64,000 nt of DNA from Kaistia geumhonensis (GCF_030815145.1 NZ_JAUSWJ010000001.1:1550001-1614000); one strand, 5' to 3'. Counted from the first letter of the stretch, positions 8,677 through 17,253 are shown. The notes: a model not told the origin generated them from the letters alone. Numbers and translations are program-made.

Positions 8677-9852
8677 CTATCCGCCAGATCCGCCGCCGAC
8701 ATCGGGCGGGTCGCGTGGATCGGGTAGCAGCGTCCCCAGGAAGGGCAGCATCGCCGCGCCGAGCAGCACGCAATCGGGTCCCAGCGTCGCCGGCACGATG
8801 TCCGGCAGCCATTGCGGCTGCGTCGGCCCGGTCATCCGTGCCATGCGGATCGCGGCGAAGCGGGTGGCAAAAAGCTCGACGAGGTCGCGCGGCAGGCGGC
8901 CGCCGACGTAGATCCGGCCAGGCGCCAGGAAGCCGGAGATGGCGATCGCCGCGTCGGCGAAATGACCGGCGGCACGCCCGAGCCAGCGCTCCACGGCGTC
9001 CCTCCCCTCGCGGTCGAGGGCGGGCAGAAAGCGGTCGGGATCGCCGCCGGATTCGATATGGCGGTCGAGCCAGGGGCGCAGCTCGGTGATGGCGGCGGCA
9101 TCCTCCAGCAATTCGCCGTCCTCGCCGGTGCGCATCTGGCCGATGCGGCCGGCCCGGTCGGAAACGCCATGGAAGAGATGGCCGCGGATCATCAGCCCGG
9201 CCCGGACCTCGCGCCCAAACAGCACCTGCACGAAACTGCCGTCGGGCGGCGGATCTCCCAGCAGCCGCTCGCCCAGCGCTGCCGCCACCGAGGACCGTTC
9301 GACATGGACGGAATAGGGAGCCAGCACCTCGATGATGCGCGCCGCGTCGAAGGGTGTGCCGATGCCGACGCCGGCGAGTCGCTCCGCGCGCGCGGGGCCG
9401 AGGGCGGCGAGCGCGGCATCCGCTGCCGCCCGCATCTGCGGAAGGACATCGTCGACCTCGGCCGAGGCGGCGTCGCGGCGCGCGCGCGCGACGATGCGAC
9501 CTTTCAGGTCGACGATCGCCGCGGTGACGAAGCGGCTGTCGACGTCGACACCCATGCCATAGGCGCCGTCGCCCTCGATGCCGAAGCGAGCCCCGCGCCC
9601 GCCCGAGACCGCGCGGATCAGCCCCTGCTCCTCCAGGCGGCGGATGATGTTGGTGATGCCGGGCGCCGACAGACCGGTGACGTCCGCGAGTTGCAGGCGC
9701 GTCAGGCCCTCGCCGCGGCGGAGCGCCTCGAGCGTGACGCGGGCATTGTGATCTGCGGCGTGAACGAGATTGCGGCCGGCCGAACCGCGCAGCGGCGCGC
9801 CGCGCTCGCGCATGCCGACGATCCGAGGATGATAGTCCTTGCCGAACGGCAT
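8677..9852 (-). CDS. ROK-family transcriptional regulator (second)
   Basis: This 391-residue protein carries an N-terminal winged helix (about residues 32-85: NARVTLEALRRGEGLTRLQL, then GLSAPGITNIIRRLEEQGLI) and a C-terminal ROK domain (GMGVDVDSRFVTAAIVDLKG, later RIYVGGRLPRDLV). Cysteines of the ROK zinc site are missing. The start at 9852 is chosen because GGGAGG precedes it; the frame is open further upstream only as a shadow of the kinase gene. It lies 10 bp downstream of the pentulose kinase gene in the same direction, so the two are an operon and this protein probably controls the kinase in response to a sugar ligand. Confidence 0.88.
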   Translation of the reverse strand: MPFGKDYHPRIVGMRERGAPLRGSAGRNLVHAADHNARVTLEALRRGEGLTRLQLADVTGLSAPGITNIIRRLEEQGLIRAVSGGRGARFGIEGDGAYGMGVDVDSRFVTAAIVDLKGRIVARARRDAASAEVDDVLPQMRAAADAALAALGPARAERLAGVGIGTPFDAARIIEVLAPYSVHVERSSVAAALGERLLGDPPPDGSFVQVLFGREVRAGLMIRGHLFHGVSDRAGRIGQMRTGEDGELLEDAAAITELRPWLDRHIESGGDPDRFLPALDREGRDAVERWLGRAAGHFADAAIAISGFLAPGRIYVGGRLPRDLVELFATRFAAIRMARMTGPTQPQWLPDIVPATLGPDCVLLGAAMLPFLGTLLPDPRDPPDVGGGSGG

Positions 9853-9862
9853 GCCGCCTCCC

Positions 9863-11503
9863 TCAGGCTTCGAGCGCCTCGCCCATGCGCGCCCGCGCCC
9901 GCATCTCGGCCCGCTGCAGATCGAGGAAGATCGCATATTTCGCTGCGTGAATACGCGCCGCGGCGCCCGGCGAGGGCCGGAAGACGGCGGCGAGGCGCGA
10001 CATGCGGCCGATCGCGGCGAGCGTGTCGGGGAAGTCTCCCGCCGCGACCGCGCCCAGCATCGCCGCACCGAGCAGCACCGGCTCGGCGGCCTCGGGAATG
10101 GCGATCGCGCGGCCCGTCGCATCGGCGAGCAGCCGCCGCACGAGATCGCTCTGCCCCGCACCGCCCGAGATCACGATGGTCTCGATCCTGGCTCCATGCG
10201 CGTCGAGCGCGTCGACGATCTGGCGCGCGCCATAAGCGAGCCCGCCGAGGCCGGCGAGATAGAGCCGGGCGAGGCTGGCGATATCGCTGTCGAGTCCGAG
10301 GCCGAGAATGGTGGCACGGGCGTCGGGATCGGCATTGGGCGCGCGGTTGCCGAGGAATTCCGGCACGACATGCAGCCCCGCCGCAAGGCGGGCGACCGCC
10401 TCGGCATCCTTCGCGTCGGCGGCGATGATCTCCTCCAGCAGGGCGAAAAGGCCGATCCCGCGCCGCGCCGCTTCGGCAGTTGCCGCGGGGGTCGCCGTAT
10501 GCAGCCGCAGGAGATGATCGATGGCCGCGCCGGCGGCCGACTGGCCGCCCTCGTTGAGCCAGAGCCCGGGCAGCATTGCTCCATAATAGGGGCCCCAGAC
10601 GCCCGGCACGAAGCTCGGCTCGGGCGTCGATGCCATGGCGCAGGCGGACGTGCCGAAGATATAGCCCATCTGCCGCGTCGGATCGGTGGCGCGTCCCTCC
10701 ATGTCGCGGGCGCCGATCGACCCGAGGCCGCCGGCATGGGCATCGATCAGCGCCGCGCCGACCGCCGTGCCCGGCCGGAGGCCGAGCGCCGCGGCAGCCT
10801 CCTCCGTCAGCCCGTTTCCGATCGCGGTGCCCGGTTCGACCACATGCGTGCCGATCCGCACGAAGCCCTCGTCGGCCAGGGCGGCGAGCCCGATCTGGCG
10901 GAAGAAGCCCTCGTCCCACCGCTTCTCGTGGGCGAGATAGGTCCATTTGCAGGTGAGCGTGCAGACCGAGCGGTCGAGGCTTCCCGTCGCGCGGAATGTC
11001 AGCCAGTCCGAGAGGTCGAAGAAATGCGCCGCCGCCGCGAAGGTCTCCGGCATCCTCTCCGCGAGCCACAGCAGCTTCGGCGTTTCCATCTCGGGCGAGA
11101 CCTGGCCGCCGACATAGGCGAGAACGGAGTGCTTCGTCTCGTTGATGCGGCGCGTCTGGTCGAGCGCGCGATGATCCATCCAGACGATGATGTCGCGCGC
11201 CGGATCGCCGGAGGGGCCGACCGGAAGGCCCGACCCGTCGGCGTTGACAACCACCAGCGAGCAGGTCGCATCGAAGCCGATGCCGGCGACGGTGTCCGGC
11301 GCCACGCCGGAAGTCGCCACGGCCTCGCGCACAGCGGCCGAGACGGCGCTCCAGATATCGGCCGACGACTGCTCGACGATGTCGCCGGGCTCATGCCAGA
11401 TCGCGATCGGGCGCTTCGCGGTTGCGAGCATGCGGCCTTCGGCGTCGAAGACGCCCGCCCGCGCACTGCCCGTGCCGACATCGACGCCGACATAGACCGC
11501 CAT
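9863..11503 (-). CDS. FGGY-family pentulose kinase (D-ribulokinase type)
   Basis: This 546-residue ATP-dependent sugar kinase of the FGGY family starts with the phosphate-binding motif GVDVGTGSARAGVFD at about residues 6-20. The stretch GIGFDATCSLVVV and the active-site segment FDLSDWLTFRATGS are typical of the 5-carbon (ribulose) branch that includes the human FGGY protein. The length matches that branch (about 540-550) rather than xylulokinase (about 490). A ribosome binding site GGGGAGGG lies upstream. It phosphorylates a ketopentose, possibly D-ribulose, in the cytoplasm. It is followed by a ROK regulator. No isomerase or epimerase is next to it, so the exact sugar is open. Confidence 0.88.
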   Translation of the reverse strand: MAVYVGVDVGTGSARAGVFDAEGRMLATAKRPIAIWHEPGDIVEQSSADIWSAVSAAVREAVATSGVAPDTVAGIGFDATCSLVVVNADGSGLPVGPSGDPARDIIVWMDHRALDQTRRINETKHSVLAYVGGQVSPEMETPKLLWLAERMPETFAAAAHFFDLSDWLTFRATGSLDRSVCTLTCKWTYLAHEKRWDEGFFRQIGLAALADEGFVRIGTHVVEPGTAIGNGLTEEAAAALGLRPGTAVGAALIDAHAGGLGSIGARDMEGRATDPTRQMGYIFGTSACAMASTPEPSFVPGVWGPYYGAMLPGLWLNEGGQSAAGAAIDHLLRLHTATPAATAEAARRGIGLFALLEEIIAADAKDAEAVARLAAGLHVVPEFLGNRAPNADPDARATILGLGLDSDIASLARLYLAGLGGLAYGARQIVDALDAHGARIETIVISGGAGQSDLVRRLLADATGRAIAIPEAAEPVLLGAAMLGAVAAGDFPDTLAAIGRMSRLAAVFRPSPGAAARIHAAKYAIFLDLQRAEMRARARMGEALEA

Positions 11504-11623
11504 TGCACCCTCCCCGTTCGAGCCGCGGTCAATGCCGCGCTGTCTCCGCTTCTACCAGCATGAGCCCAAACGAAAAGGGCCGCGCCGAAGCGCGACCCCC
11601 TTTCTCCTTGCGGAGCGAATTCG

Positions 11624-11842
11624 TCAGAGGTTGCGATGGGCCGAATCGCGCAGGCGATCCGCCGTGTCCTTCACCGCGTCCTTGGTCTTGCCGACAGCCT
11701 GCTGGACTTCGCCCTTGGCTTCCTGCGCAAGGCCCTCGGCCTGGAGCTTCTCGGAGCCGACTGCCTTGCCGACGCCCTGCTTGACGTTGCCGACGGCCTC
11801 GTTGGTAACGCCCTTGATCTTGTCGGTGGTGCTGCTGGTCAT
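11624..11842 (-). CDS. CsbD-family stress protein
   Basis: This is a 72-residue, highly charged, alanine/glutamine-rich helical protein with the CsbD pattern (TDKIKGVTNEAVGNVKQGVG, EKLQAEGLAQEAKGE). Small proteins of this family are induced in general stress, and their molecular role is not known. I place the start at 11842, with GGGAG eight bases upstream, which gives the normal family length; a longer open frame upstream adds only low-quality cysteine-rich residues. It stands alone between the kinase operon and a plus-strand gene and probably has its own promoter. In this bacterial class such genes are often under the general stress sigma factor, but no clear site is visible. Confidence 0.85.
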   Translation of the reverse strand: MTSSTTDKIKGVTNEAVGNVKQGVGKAVGSEKLQAEGLAQEAKGEVQQAVGKTKDAVKDTADRLRDSAHRNL

Positions 11843-11985
11843 CTTGGTTCTCCCGAAGGGTTGGTGGAACACGCAGAGACAATTCCGGGGCCTGAAAAGC
11901 GTTCCATGCCCCTGCCCTTTCGGGGTGCCGCCGTCCGCGGAGCGTGCTAGGCATCGACCGCAAAACAAGGTCGGGAGGAACGACG

Positions 11986-13098
11986 ATGTATGGCGATCTG
12001 CATGTGATCACGGCCGAGGGCGCCGAGGCGACGCTGGATCTTCGGGGCGGCCATGTCCGCCGCTTTGCGGTCACCGGCGACGGCAGGACGATCGAGCCGA
12101 CGCACACCGCCCCCTGGGTCGAGGACGGCGCGATCCAGGAAGACGAGAGCATCCTTCCGAACCTGCGCTATCTTTCGGGCGACTTCTTCTGTGCTCCCTT
12201 CGCCGACCAGGGGCCCGACGGCGCCCCCTCGCATGGCTGGCCGGGCAATGCCCGCTGGACCGTCCTCGAGACCGTTCCGCATCCCGATGGCGGCACGATC
12301 GCCCGCTACGAACTCACCAGGCCGGTGCTCGGCGCCCGCGTCGTCAAGGAATTCGTCCTCAGGGACGGCCATCCCTTCCTCTATCAGCGCCACATCTTCC
12401 ATGGCGGAGAGGGCGCGATCCCGGTGGCGAGCCACGGCATGACGCGGTTTCCGGCCGGCGGCCGCCTCGCCTTCTCGCCGAAGCGATTCGGCTCCACGCC
12501 GCCGAAGGCGCCCGAGCCCGACCCGGCGCTCGGCCGCTCGCTCCTCGCCTACCCCGCGGAGTTCACGGATCTTGCGCGCGTGCCGCTCGCCGATGGCCGC
12601 TTCGCCGACATCACGACCTATCCCTTCGGTCAGAAGCACGAGGACTTCGTGATGCTGGTGGAGGCGGAGGGCTCCACGCTCGGCTGGGCGCTGGCGACGC
12701 GTCCCGACCAGCGCGACATCTATGTAAGCCTCAAGAACCCGGCCGACCTGCCGGTGACGCTGCTCTGGTTCTCGAATGGCGGTCGCGACTACAAGCCGTG
12801 GAACGGCCGCCATGTCGGCGTTCAGGGCATCGAGGAGGGGCGCACCTTCGGCGCCGGCGGCTACGCGGCCTCGATCGCGCCGAACGCGCTGACCGAGCAG
12901 GGCGTGCCGACCGCGCTGGTGCTCGACCCTGAGGGCGAGGTCGAGGTGCGGAACGTCATCGGCGGCCTGCCGCTGCCCGCGGGCTGGACGCGCGCCGCCG
13001 GCGTCGCGGTCGGTGCCGATTCGCTGACCGTCACCGACGAGAGCGGCGCCAGCCTCACCGTTCCCTACGACGCGAGCTTCCTCGCGCGCGGCCGCTGA
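11986..13098 (+). CDS. Galactose-mutarotase-like fold protein of unknown specificity
   Basis: This 370-residue soluble protein appears to be built of beta-strands with the spacing of aldose-1-epimerase-like proteins (LHVITAEGAEATLDLRGGHV at the start, FLYQRHIFHGG and GQKHEDFVML with candidate catalytic histidine and acidic residues). The ATG at 11986 has a strong GGGAGGA upstream. The final segment (GVAVGADSLTVTDES, VPYDASF) fits the last strands of the fold. It may interconvert sugar anomers or bind a sugar acid derivative, but I do not recognise a characterised member. It is followed after 91 bp by the RidA gene in the same direction. The fold assignment is moderate, the function unknown. 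Confidence 0.6.
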   Translation: MYGDLHVITAEGAEATLDLRGGHVRRFAVTGDGRTIEPTHTAPWVEDGAIQEDESILPNLRYLSGDFFCAPFADQGPDGAPSHGWPGNARWTVLETVPHPDGGTIARYELTRPVLGARVVKEFVLRDGHPFLYQRHIFHGGEGAIPVASHGMTRFPAGGRLAFSPKRFGSTPPKAPEPDPALGRSLLAYPAEFTDLARVPLADGRFADITTYPFGQKHEDFVMLVEAEGSTLGWALATRPDQRDIYVSLKNPADLPVTLLWFSNGGRDYKPWNGRHVGVQGIEEGRTFGAGGYAASIAPNALTEQGVPTALVLDPEGEVEVRNVIGGLPLPAGWTRAAGVAVGADSLTVTDESGASLTVPYDASFLARGR

Positions 13099-13189
13099 CC
13101 GCGATGACCAAAGAGGCGGGCGGGCTTGACCCGCCCGGCGCGCTCGCCGATAGCGGGCCCGGATTTCCCTGAAGAAGAAGGAGCATTCC

Positions 13190-13537
13190 ATGACGACGAT
13201 CACGCGCATCGAGAGCGGCCCGCGCATGAGCCAGGCCGTGGTCCATGGCGACCTCGTCTATCTCGCCGGCCAGGTCGGCGAGGGCGACGACGTGGTCGCG
13301 CAGACCCGCCATGCGCTGTCGGAGGTCGACCGGCTTCTGGCCGCCGCCGGCTCGAACAAGTCGCGCATCCTCTCGACGACGATCTGGCTGGCCGACATGG
13401 CCGATTTTGCAGCCATGAACTCGGTCTGGGACACCTGGGTCGACAAGGCCAATCCGCCGGCCCGCGCCACCGGCGAGGCGAAGCTCGCCGCGCCGAAATA
13501 CAAGGTCGAGATCATCGTCGTCGCCGCCAAGGCCTGA
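13190..13537 (+). CDS. RidA-family protein (enamine/imine deaminase)
   Basis: This 115-residue protein is a member of the YjgF/YER057c/UK114 family. The substrate-binding arginine is present in PPARATGEAKLAAPKYKVEI, and the LVYLAGQVGEG strand is typical. Family members hydrolyse reactive 2-aminoacrylate-type enamines to ketoacid and ammonia, usually as trimers in the cytoplasm. The ribosome binding site is GAAGGAG at 13174-13180. Its last codons and stop fall inside the first unit of a short tandem repeat. It may be cotranscribed with the mutarotase-like gene, but no shared pathway is evident. Confidence 0.92.
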   Translation: MTTITRIESGPRMSQAVVHGDLVYLAGQVGEGDDVVAQTRHALSEVDRLLAAAGSNKSRILSTTIWLADMADFAAMNSVWDTWVDKANPPARATGEAKLAAPKYKVEIIVVAAKA

Positions 13538-13568
13538 CACGCAAGGCCTGACGCGCAAGACCTGACGG
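13527..13568 (+). repeat. Three tandem 14-bp units over the ridA stop codon
   Basis: Units at 13527-13540, 13541-13554 and 13555-13568 share the pattern CAAGGCCTGAC, with GGC changed to GAC in the third. The first unit contains the stop codon of the RidA gene, so the array has extended the 3' untranslated region rather than the protein. Likely a slippage duplication. Confidence 0.75.
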
Positions 13569-13589
13569 CAGCAAGACCGGCGCGGCGGT

Positions 13590-14288
13590 TCAGACCGCCG
13601 TGCCGACGAGATGGCCGATTCCCGCCGTGACGGCCATGGCGAGCGCTCCCCAGAAGGCGACCCGGACGGCGCCCTTGCCCATGCCGGCGCCGCCGATCCG
13701 CGCACCGACCGCGCCGAGAAGCGCCAGGAAGACCAGCGTTGCGCCGGAGACAATGGGCACGATCGCCCCCTCTGGCGCGAGCCAGGCCGAGAGCAGCGGC
13801 ATCGATGCGCCGGCCGCGAACGTAACGGCCGAAGTCAGCGCCGCCTGCACGGGCCGCGCTTCCGCCGTCTCGGTCAGGCCGAGTTCGTCGCGGGCGTGGG
13901 CGCCCAGCGCGTCGCGCGCCGTGAGTTGCACGGCCACCTGCCGCGCCAGCGCCGGGTCGAGGCCGCGTTCGACATAGATCGCCGAGAGTTCGGCCAACTC
14001 GGACTCGGCATTCACCGTAAGCTCGTGCTTCTCGCGCGTGAGATCGGCACGTTCCGTGTCCGACTGCGAGCTCACGGAGACATATTCTCCGGCCGCCATG
14101 GACATCGCACCGGCGACGAGACCGGCGACGCCGGCCAGCAGCACGTCGCCACGGCCGGTCGCCGCTGCCGCGACGCCGACGATCAGGCTGGCGGTCGAGA
14201 CGATGCCGTCATTGGCGCCGAGCACGGCGGCGCGCAGCCAGCCGATCCGGTGAACGAGATGCGGTTCCGAATGAGCAGAGGGGGCCAT
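13590..14288 (-). CDS. VIT/CCC1-family iron-manganese transporter
   Basis: This is a 232-residue membrane protein of the vacuolar iron transporter family. The first membrane helix contains the conserved LRAAVLGANDGIVSTASL motif, followed by GVAGLVAGAMSMAAGEYVSV, a cytosolic metal-binding helix segment rich in Glu (ERADLTREKHELT, ESELAELSAIY) and three more C-terminal membrane helices. Such proteins export Fe2+ or Mn2+ from the cytoplasm and protect against metal overload. I chose the ATG at 14288 because AAGGAGT lies at good spacing. A palindrome overlaps its ribosome binding region. There is no N-terminal ferritin-like domain, unlike MbfA of rhizobia. Confidence 0.9.
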   Translation of the reverse strand: MAPSAHSEPHLVHRIGWLRAAVLGANDGIVSTASLIVGVAAAATGRGDVLLAGVAGLVAGAMSMAAGEYVSVSSQSDTERADLTREKHELTVNAESELAELSAIYVERGLDPALARQVAVQLTARDALGAHARDELGLTETAEARPVQAALTSAVTFAAGASMPLLSAWLAPEGAIVPIVSGATLVFLALLGAVGARIGGAGMGKGAVRVAFWGALAMAVTAGIGHLVGTAV

Positions 14289-14300
14289 CGTCGATACTCC

Positions 14301-14315
14301 TTGGAATAGTTCCAA
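14301..14315. promoter_or_regulatory. Palindrome at the VIT transporter start, possible metalloregulator operator
   Basis: TTGGAA and TTCCAA are separated by TAG, forming a perfect 6-bp inverted repeat just upstream of the transporter's translation start. The half-site differs by one base from the Irr iron-control element half-site (TTAGAA) as I recall it. Binding by Irr or another metal regulator is inference. Confidence 0.45.
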
Positions 14316-14465
14316 TCTCTATAGGCCTTCCGCATGTCGGATGCGCGAAGGCGTGAGCGATGGCGACGCATTGCCGCGGCGCGGGACTTGCCGGCCTGCC
14401 GCCATCTTGTGCATGATCAAGTTCTGGGCGGTCATTTTATCGCCCTGACTTCCCCGGAGTTGATC

Positions 14466-15953
14466 TTGCCGCTCGACGACATCGAGATCGCCATTGCCGA
14501 GCCTTCGCTCGCTGCGCTGGCCGAGGCCGCACGCGCCGACATTGCCGCCCTCGCCTATCCGGACAAAGCCTGGGTCGAGGCACGCACGGCGCCCGACGGC
14601 ACCGAGACAACGGACGTGCTGATCGTTGGAGGCGGCCAGTCCGGCCTCGTGATCGCGGCCGCCCTGCGCCGCGAAGGGGTCCGGCGCGTCGTCGTGATCG
14701 ATCGCGCGCGAAAGGGCGCCGAAGGGCCTTGGGTGACCTTCGCGCGCATGCCCGAACTCCGGACACCGAAGATCACGGTCGGCATGGATTTCGGCATTCC
14801 GACGCTCGGCATCCGCCGCTGGTTCGAGACGCGCTACGGCGTCGAGGCCTGGGAGCGGCTGGTCCGCGTTCCGCGCACCGACTGGATGGACTATCTCAAC
14901 TGGTATCGCGACGTCTGGGGTATCGCCGTCGAGAGCGAAACCGTCGTCTCGGACATCGCCGAGGGCGCCGACGGCCTTGTCACGGTGACGACCGAAGGCC
15001 CGTCCGGCCGGCATGTCCGGCACGCGAGGCTCGTGGTGCTCGCGACCGGCTCCGACGGAGCCGGCGGCTGGCGCGTTCCCGCCTTCATCAGCGACGCGCT
15101 GCCCGCCGACCGCTACGCGCACTCCAACCAGCCGATCGATTTCGCGCCGCTCGCAGGCAAGGCGATCGCCATTCTGGGACATGGCGCCTCGGCTTTCGAT
15201 ACGGCGGTCGCGGCGCTGGAGAACGGCGCGGCGAGCGTCGATCTCTGCTTCCGCCGCGACCGCCTGCCGCGCGTCAACCCGCATCGCTATATCGAGAATG
15301 CCGGGATCATGACGCATCACGCGCTGCTCGACGACGGCGTGCGCTGGCGCATCGCCCGCCATTTCCGCCTGCACGACCAACCGCCGGCCTGGGCGAGCTT
15401 CGAGCGGGCCGTGGTGATGCCGGGCTTCCGGCTGCATGCGGGCACGCCCTGGCTGTCCACCGCGCTCGAAGGCGAGCGCATCCGCATCGAGACGCCGGGC
15501 GGGCCGCTCTTCGCCGATTTTCTCATTCCCGCGACCGGGCAGGCGATCGACCCGGCGTCGCGGCCCGAGCTCGCCAATCTCTACCCGCTCGCGGCGCGCT
15601 GGCAGGATCGCTTCGCGCCGCCATCGGGCGAGGAGGACGCGACACTGGCCTCCCTGCCCTATCTCGGCGACGCCTATCAGTTCCTGCCGCGCGAGCCCGG
15701 GGGCCCGGGCTGGATCGGCCGCGTCCACGCCTTCAACGCCCTCTCGACCGTCAGCCATGGCCCGCATTCGACGTCGATCTCGGGACACCGCCACGCCCTG
15801 CCGCGACTGATCCGCGGGCTGACGCGGCAGCTGCTGTTCGACCAGCAGCATGCGCTGATCGACGGCCTCGCCGCCTATGCCGACGAGGACCTGCCGCTGC
15901 CCGACGATTTCGAGGCGGCGGCCGCGCTCAACGGCGGCGTCGTCCTTCGCTGA
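14466..15953 (+). CDS. FAD/NAD(P)-dependent oxidoreductase (monooxygenase-like)
   Basis: This flavoprotein of about 495 residues has two dinucleotide-binding motifs: VLIVGGGQSGLVIAAAL near the N-terminus for FAD, and IAILGHGASAFDTAVA in the middle for NAD(P)H. The layout resembles flavin-containing and N-hydroxylating monooxygenases, and a conserved aromatic/histidine segment near the end (HAFNALSTVSHGPHSTSISG) may line the active site. I prefer a TTG start at 14466 because GGAG precedes it by six bases and the sequence upstream is arginine-rich and non-coding in character; an ATG at 14334 would add 44 residues. It is monocistronic and its substrate is unknown. Confidence 0.8.
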   Translation: MPLDDIEIAIAEPSLAALAEAARADIAALAYPDKAWVEARTAPDGTETTDVLIVGGGQSGLVIAAALRREGVRRVVVIDRARKGAEGPWVTFARMPELRTPKITVGMDFGIPTLGIRRWFETRYGVEAWERLVRVPRTDWMDYLNWYRDVWGIAVESETVVSDIAEGADGLVTVTTEGPSGRHVRHARLVVLATGSDGAGGWRVPAFISDALPADRYAHSNQPIDFAPLAGKAIAILGHGASAFDTAVAALENGAASVDLCFRRDRLPRVNPHRYIENAGIMTHHALLDDGVRWRIARHFRLHDQPPAWASFERAVVMPGFRLHAGTPWLSTALEGERIRIETPGGPLFADFLIPATGQAIDPASRPELANLYPLAARWQDRFAPPSGEEDATLASLPYLGDAYQFLPREPGGPGWIGRVHAFNALSTVSHGPHSTSISGHRHALPRLIRGLTRQLLFDQQHALIDGLAAYADEDLPLPDDFEAAAALNGGVVLR

Positions 15954-15998
15954 TCGCCCTTCGCGCGCGAGGAAAGCGGAGGTGCAGCCACCGCTTTC

Positions 15999-16044
15999 TT
16001 GACAGGCCGAGGGCGGCGACAGATTGTTGATGGTCTAACAATCT
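15999..16044 (+). promoter_or_regulatory. Promoter and GntR-type operator before the DUF1185 pair
   Basis: A consensus TTGACA (15999-16004) is followed 17 bases later by a perfect inverted repeat: AGATTGTT (16021-16028), spacer GATGGTCT, AACAATCT (16037-16044). Read on the minus strand it contains TTGTTAGACCA, which fits the FadR-subfamily GntR consensus TNGTNNNACNA. Eighteen bases of it are identical to the site at 27922. Confidence 0.75.
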
Positions 16045-16087
16045 CGGTTGCATCGCTGCAACCGGCACGCTTCCAGGGGATGTGCCT

Positions 16088-16672
16088 ATGGCCGATATCA
16101 AGGTCCGGAAATTCGTGACGGTGGTCGAGGAGATCCTGCACGAGGGCGGGCCGCCCGCCGCGGTTCCGCCGCGCCGCGCCGTGATCGCGGCGGTGATCGA
16201 AAATCCGTTCGCCGGCCGATATGTCGAAGACATCATGTCGCTGATGGACGATCTGAAGCCGCTCGGCATCGAGATGGCGACGCGCCTCGTCAAGGCGCTC
16301 GGCGGCGATGCGGGCGTGGTCGAGGGCTATGGCAAGGGCGCCATCGTCGGCGAAGCGGGCGAACTGGAGCATGGCGCGCTCTGGCACAATCCCGGCGGCT
16401 ATGCGATGCGCGAGCTGCTCGGCGGCGCCAAGGCGATCGTGCCGTCGGCCAAGAAGGTCGGTGGGCTGGGCGCCAAGATCGACATCCCGATCACCCATAT
16501 CAACGCCTCCTATGTGCGCAGCCATTTCGACGCGATCGAGATCGGCATCGGCGATGCGCCGCGACGCGACGAGATGGTCCTCATCCTCGCGATGACCACC
16601 GGAGCGCGCGTCCATGCGCGAGTCGGCGGCCTCGCCAAGGAAGACATCAAGGCGGGGGACGGCCTCCGGTGA
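16088..16672 (+). CDS. Amino acid synthesis family protein (DUF1185), copy 1
   Basis: This 194-residue cytoplasmic protein belongs to Pfam AA_synth (PF06684). Diagnostic stretches are VVEEILHEGGPP, AVIENPFAGRYVEDI, EHGALWHNPGGYAMRELLGG and IVPSAKKVGG. Solved structures of the family show a chorismate-mutase-like fold, but no reaction has been firmly assigned as far as I know. I start at ATG 16088, which has CAGGGGA at suitable spacing; a GTG six bases earlier is possible. Its stop overlaps the start of a second copy. A GntR-type operator precedes the pair, so expression is probably substrate-induced, together with the nucleoside and sugar operons at 27.6 and 27.9 kb. Confidence 0.9.
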   Translation: MADIKVRKFVTVVEEILHEGGPPAAVPPRRAVIAAVIENPFAGRYVEDIMSLMDDLKPLGIEMATRLVKALGGDAGVVEGYGKGAIVGEAGELEHGALWHNPGGYAMRELLGGAKAIVPSAKKVGGLGAKIDIPITHINASYVRSHFDAIEIGIGDAPRRDEMVLILAMTTGARVHARVGGLAKEDIKAGDGLR

Positions 16673-17253
16673 GCGCCAGGATCAGGAAGATCGTCACGAT
16701 CCTCGAGGAAACGCTGATCGAGGAGGGCCGGCCCGTCTCGCCGCCGGTGCGCCGCGCCGCGGCGATCGCGGTCATCGAGAACCCCTTCGCCGGCCGCTAT
16801 GTCGAAGACCTCTCCGAACTCTTCGCCGCCGGCGAGGAACTCGGCGGGCTCCTGGGCGAGCGGGCGCGGGCGGCGCTGGACATCCCCGGCCCGTCGGTCG
16901 AGAGCTTCGGCAAGGCCGCCGCGGTGGGCGCCGATGGCGGCCTCGAACATGCCGCCGCCCTGCTCCACCCGAAGCTCGGCGCACCGCTGCGCGCTCTGCT
17001 CGGCAAGGGCGCGGCGCTGATTCCGTCCGCGAAGAAGCGGGCCGGCCCCGGCGCGACCTTCGACATCCCGCTCGGCCACAAGGACGCAGCGCGCGTGCGC
17101 AGCCATTTTGACGGCATGGAGGTGAGCATCGGCGACGCGCCGCGTGCCGACGAGATCGCCGTCGCGGTGGCGCTGACCGATTCAGGCCGGCCGCATCCGC
17201 GCGTCGGCGGTCTCAGGAAGGCCGATGTGAAGGGCGAGGACGGGCTGGTCTGA
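16669..17253 (+). CDS. Amino acid synthesis family protein (DUF1185), copy 2
   Basis: This is a tandem paralogue of the preceding gene, also 194 residues, starting at a GTG that overlaps the previous TGA by four bases. It keeps the family core (IENPFAGRYVEDLSELF, HAAALLHPKLGAPLRALLGKG, IPSAKKRAG, HPRVGG). Compared with copy 1 the histidine/asparagine-rich segment LWHNPGGYAMRE is changed to LLHPKLGAPLRA, which suggests different active sites in a possible hetero-oligomer. The gene's last 41 bases overlap the 3' end of the convergent dehydrogenase gene. The function is unknown, but coupling of the two copies implies that they work together. Confidence 0.88.
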   Translation: MSARIRKIVTILEETLIEEGRPVSPPVRRAAAIAVIENPFAGRYVEDLSELFAAGEELGGLLGERARAALDIPGPSVESFGKAAAVGADGGLEHAAALLHPKLGAPLRALLGKGAALIPSAKKRAGPGATFDIPLGHKDAARVRSHFDGMEVSIGDAPRADEIAVAVALTDSGRPHPRVGGLRKADVKGEDGLV

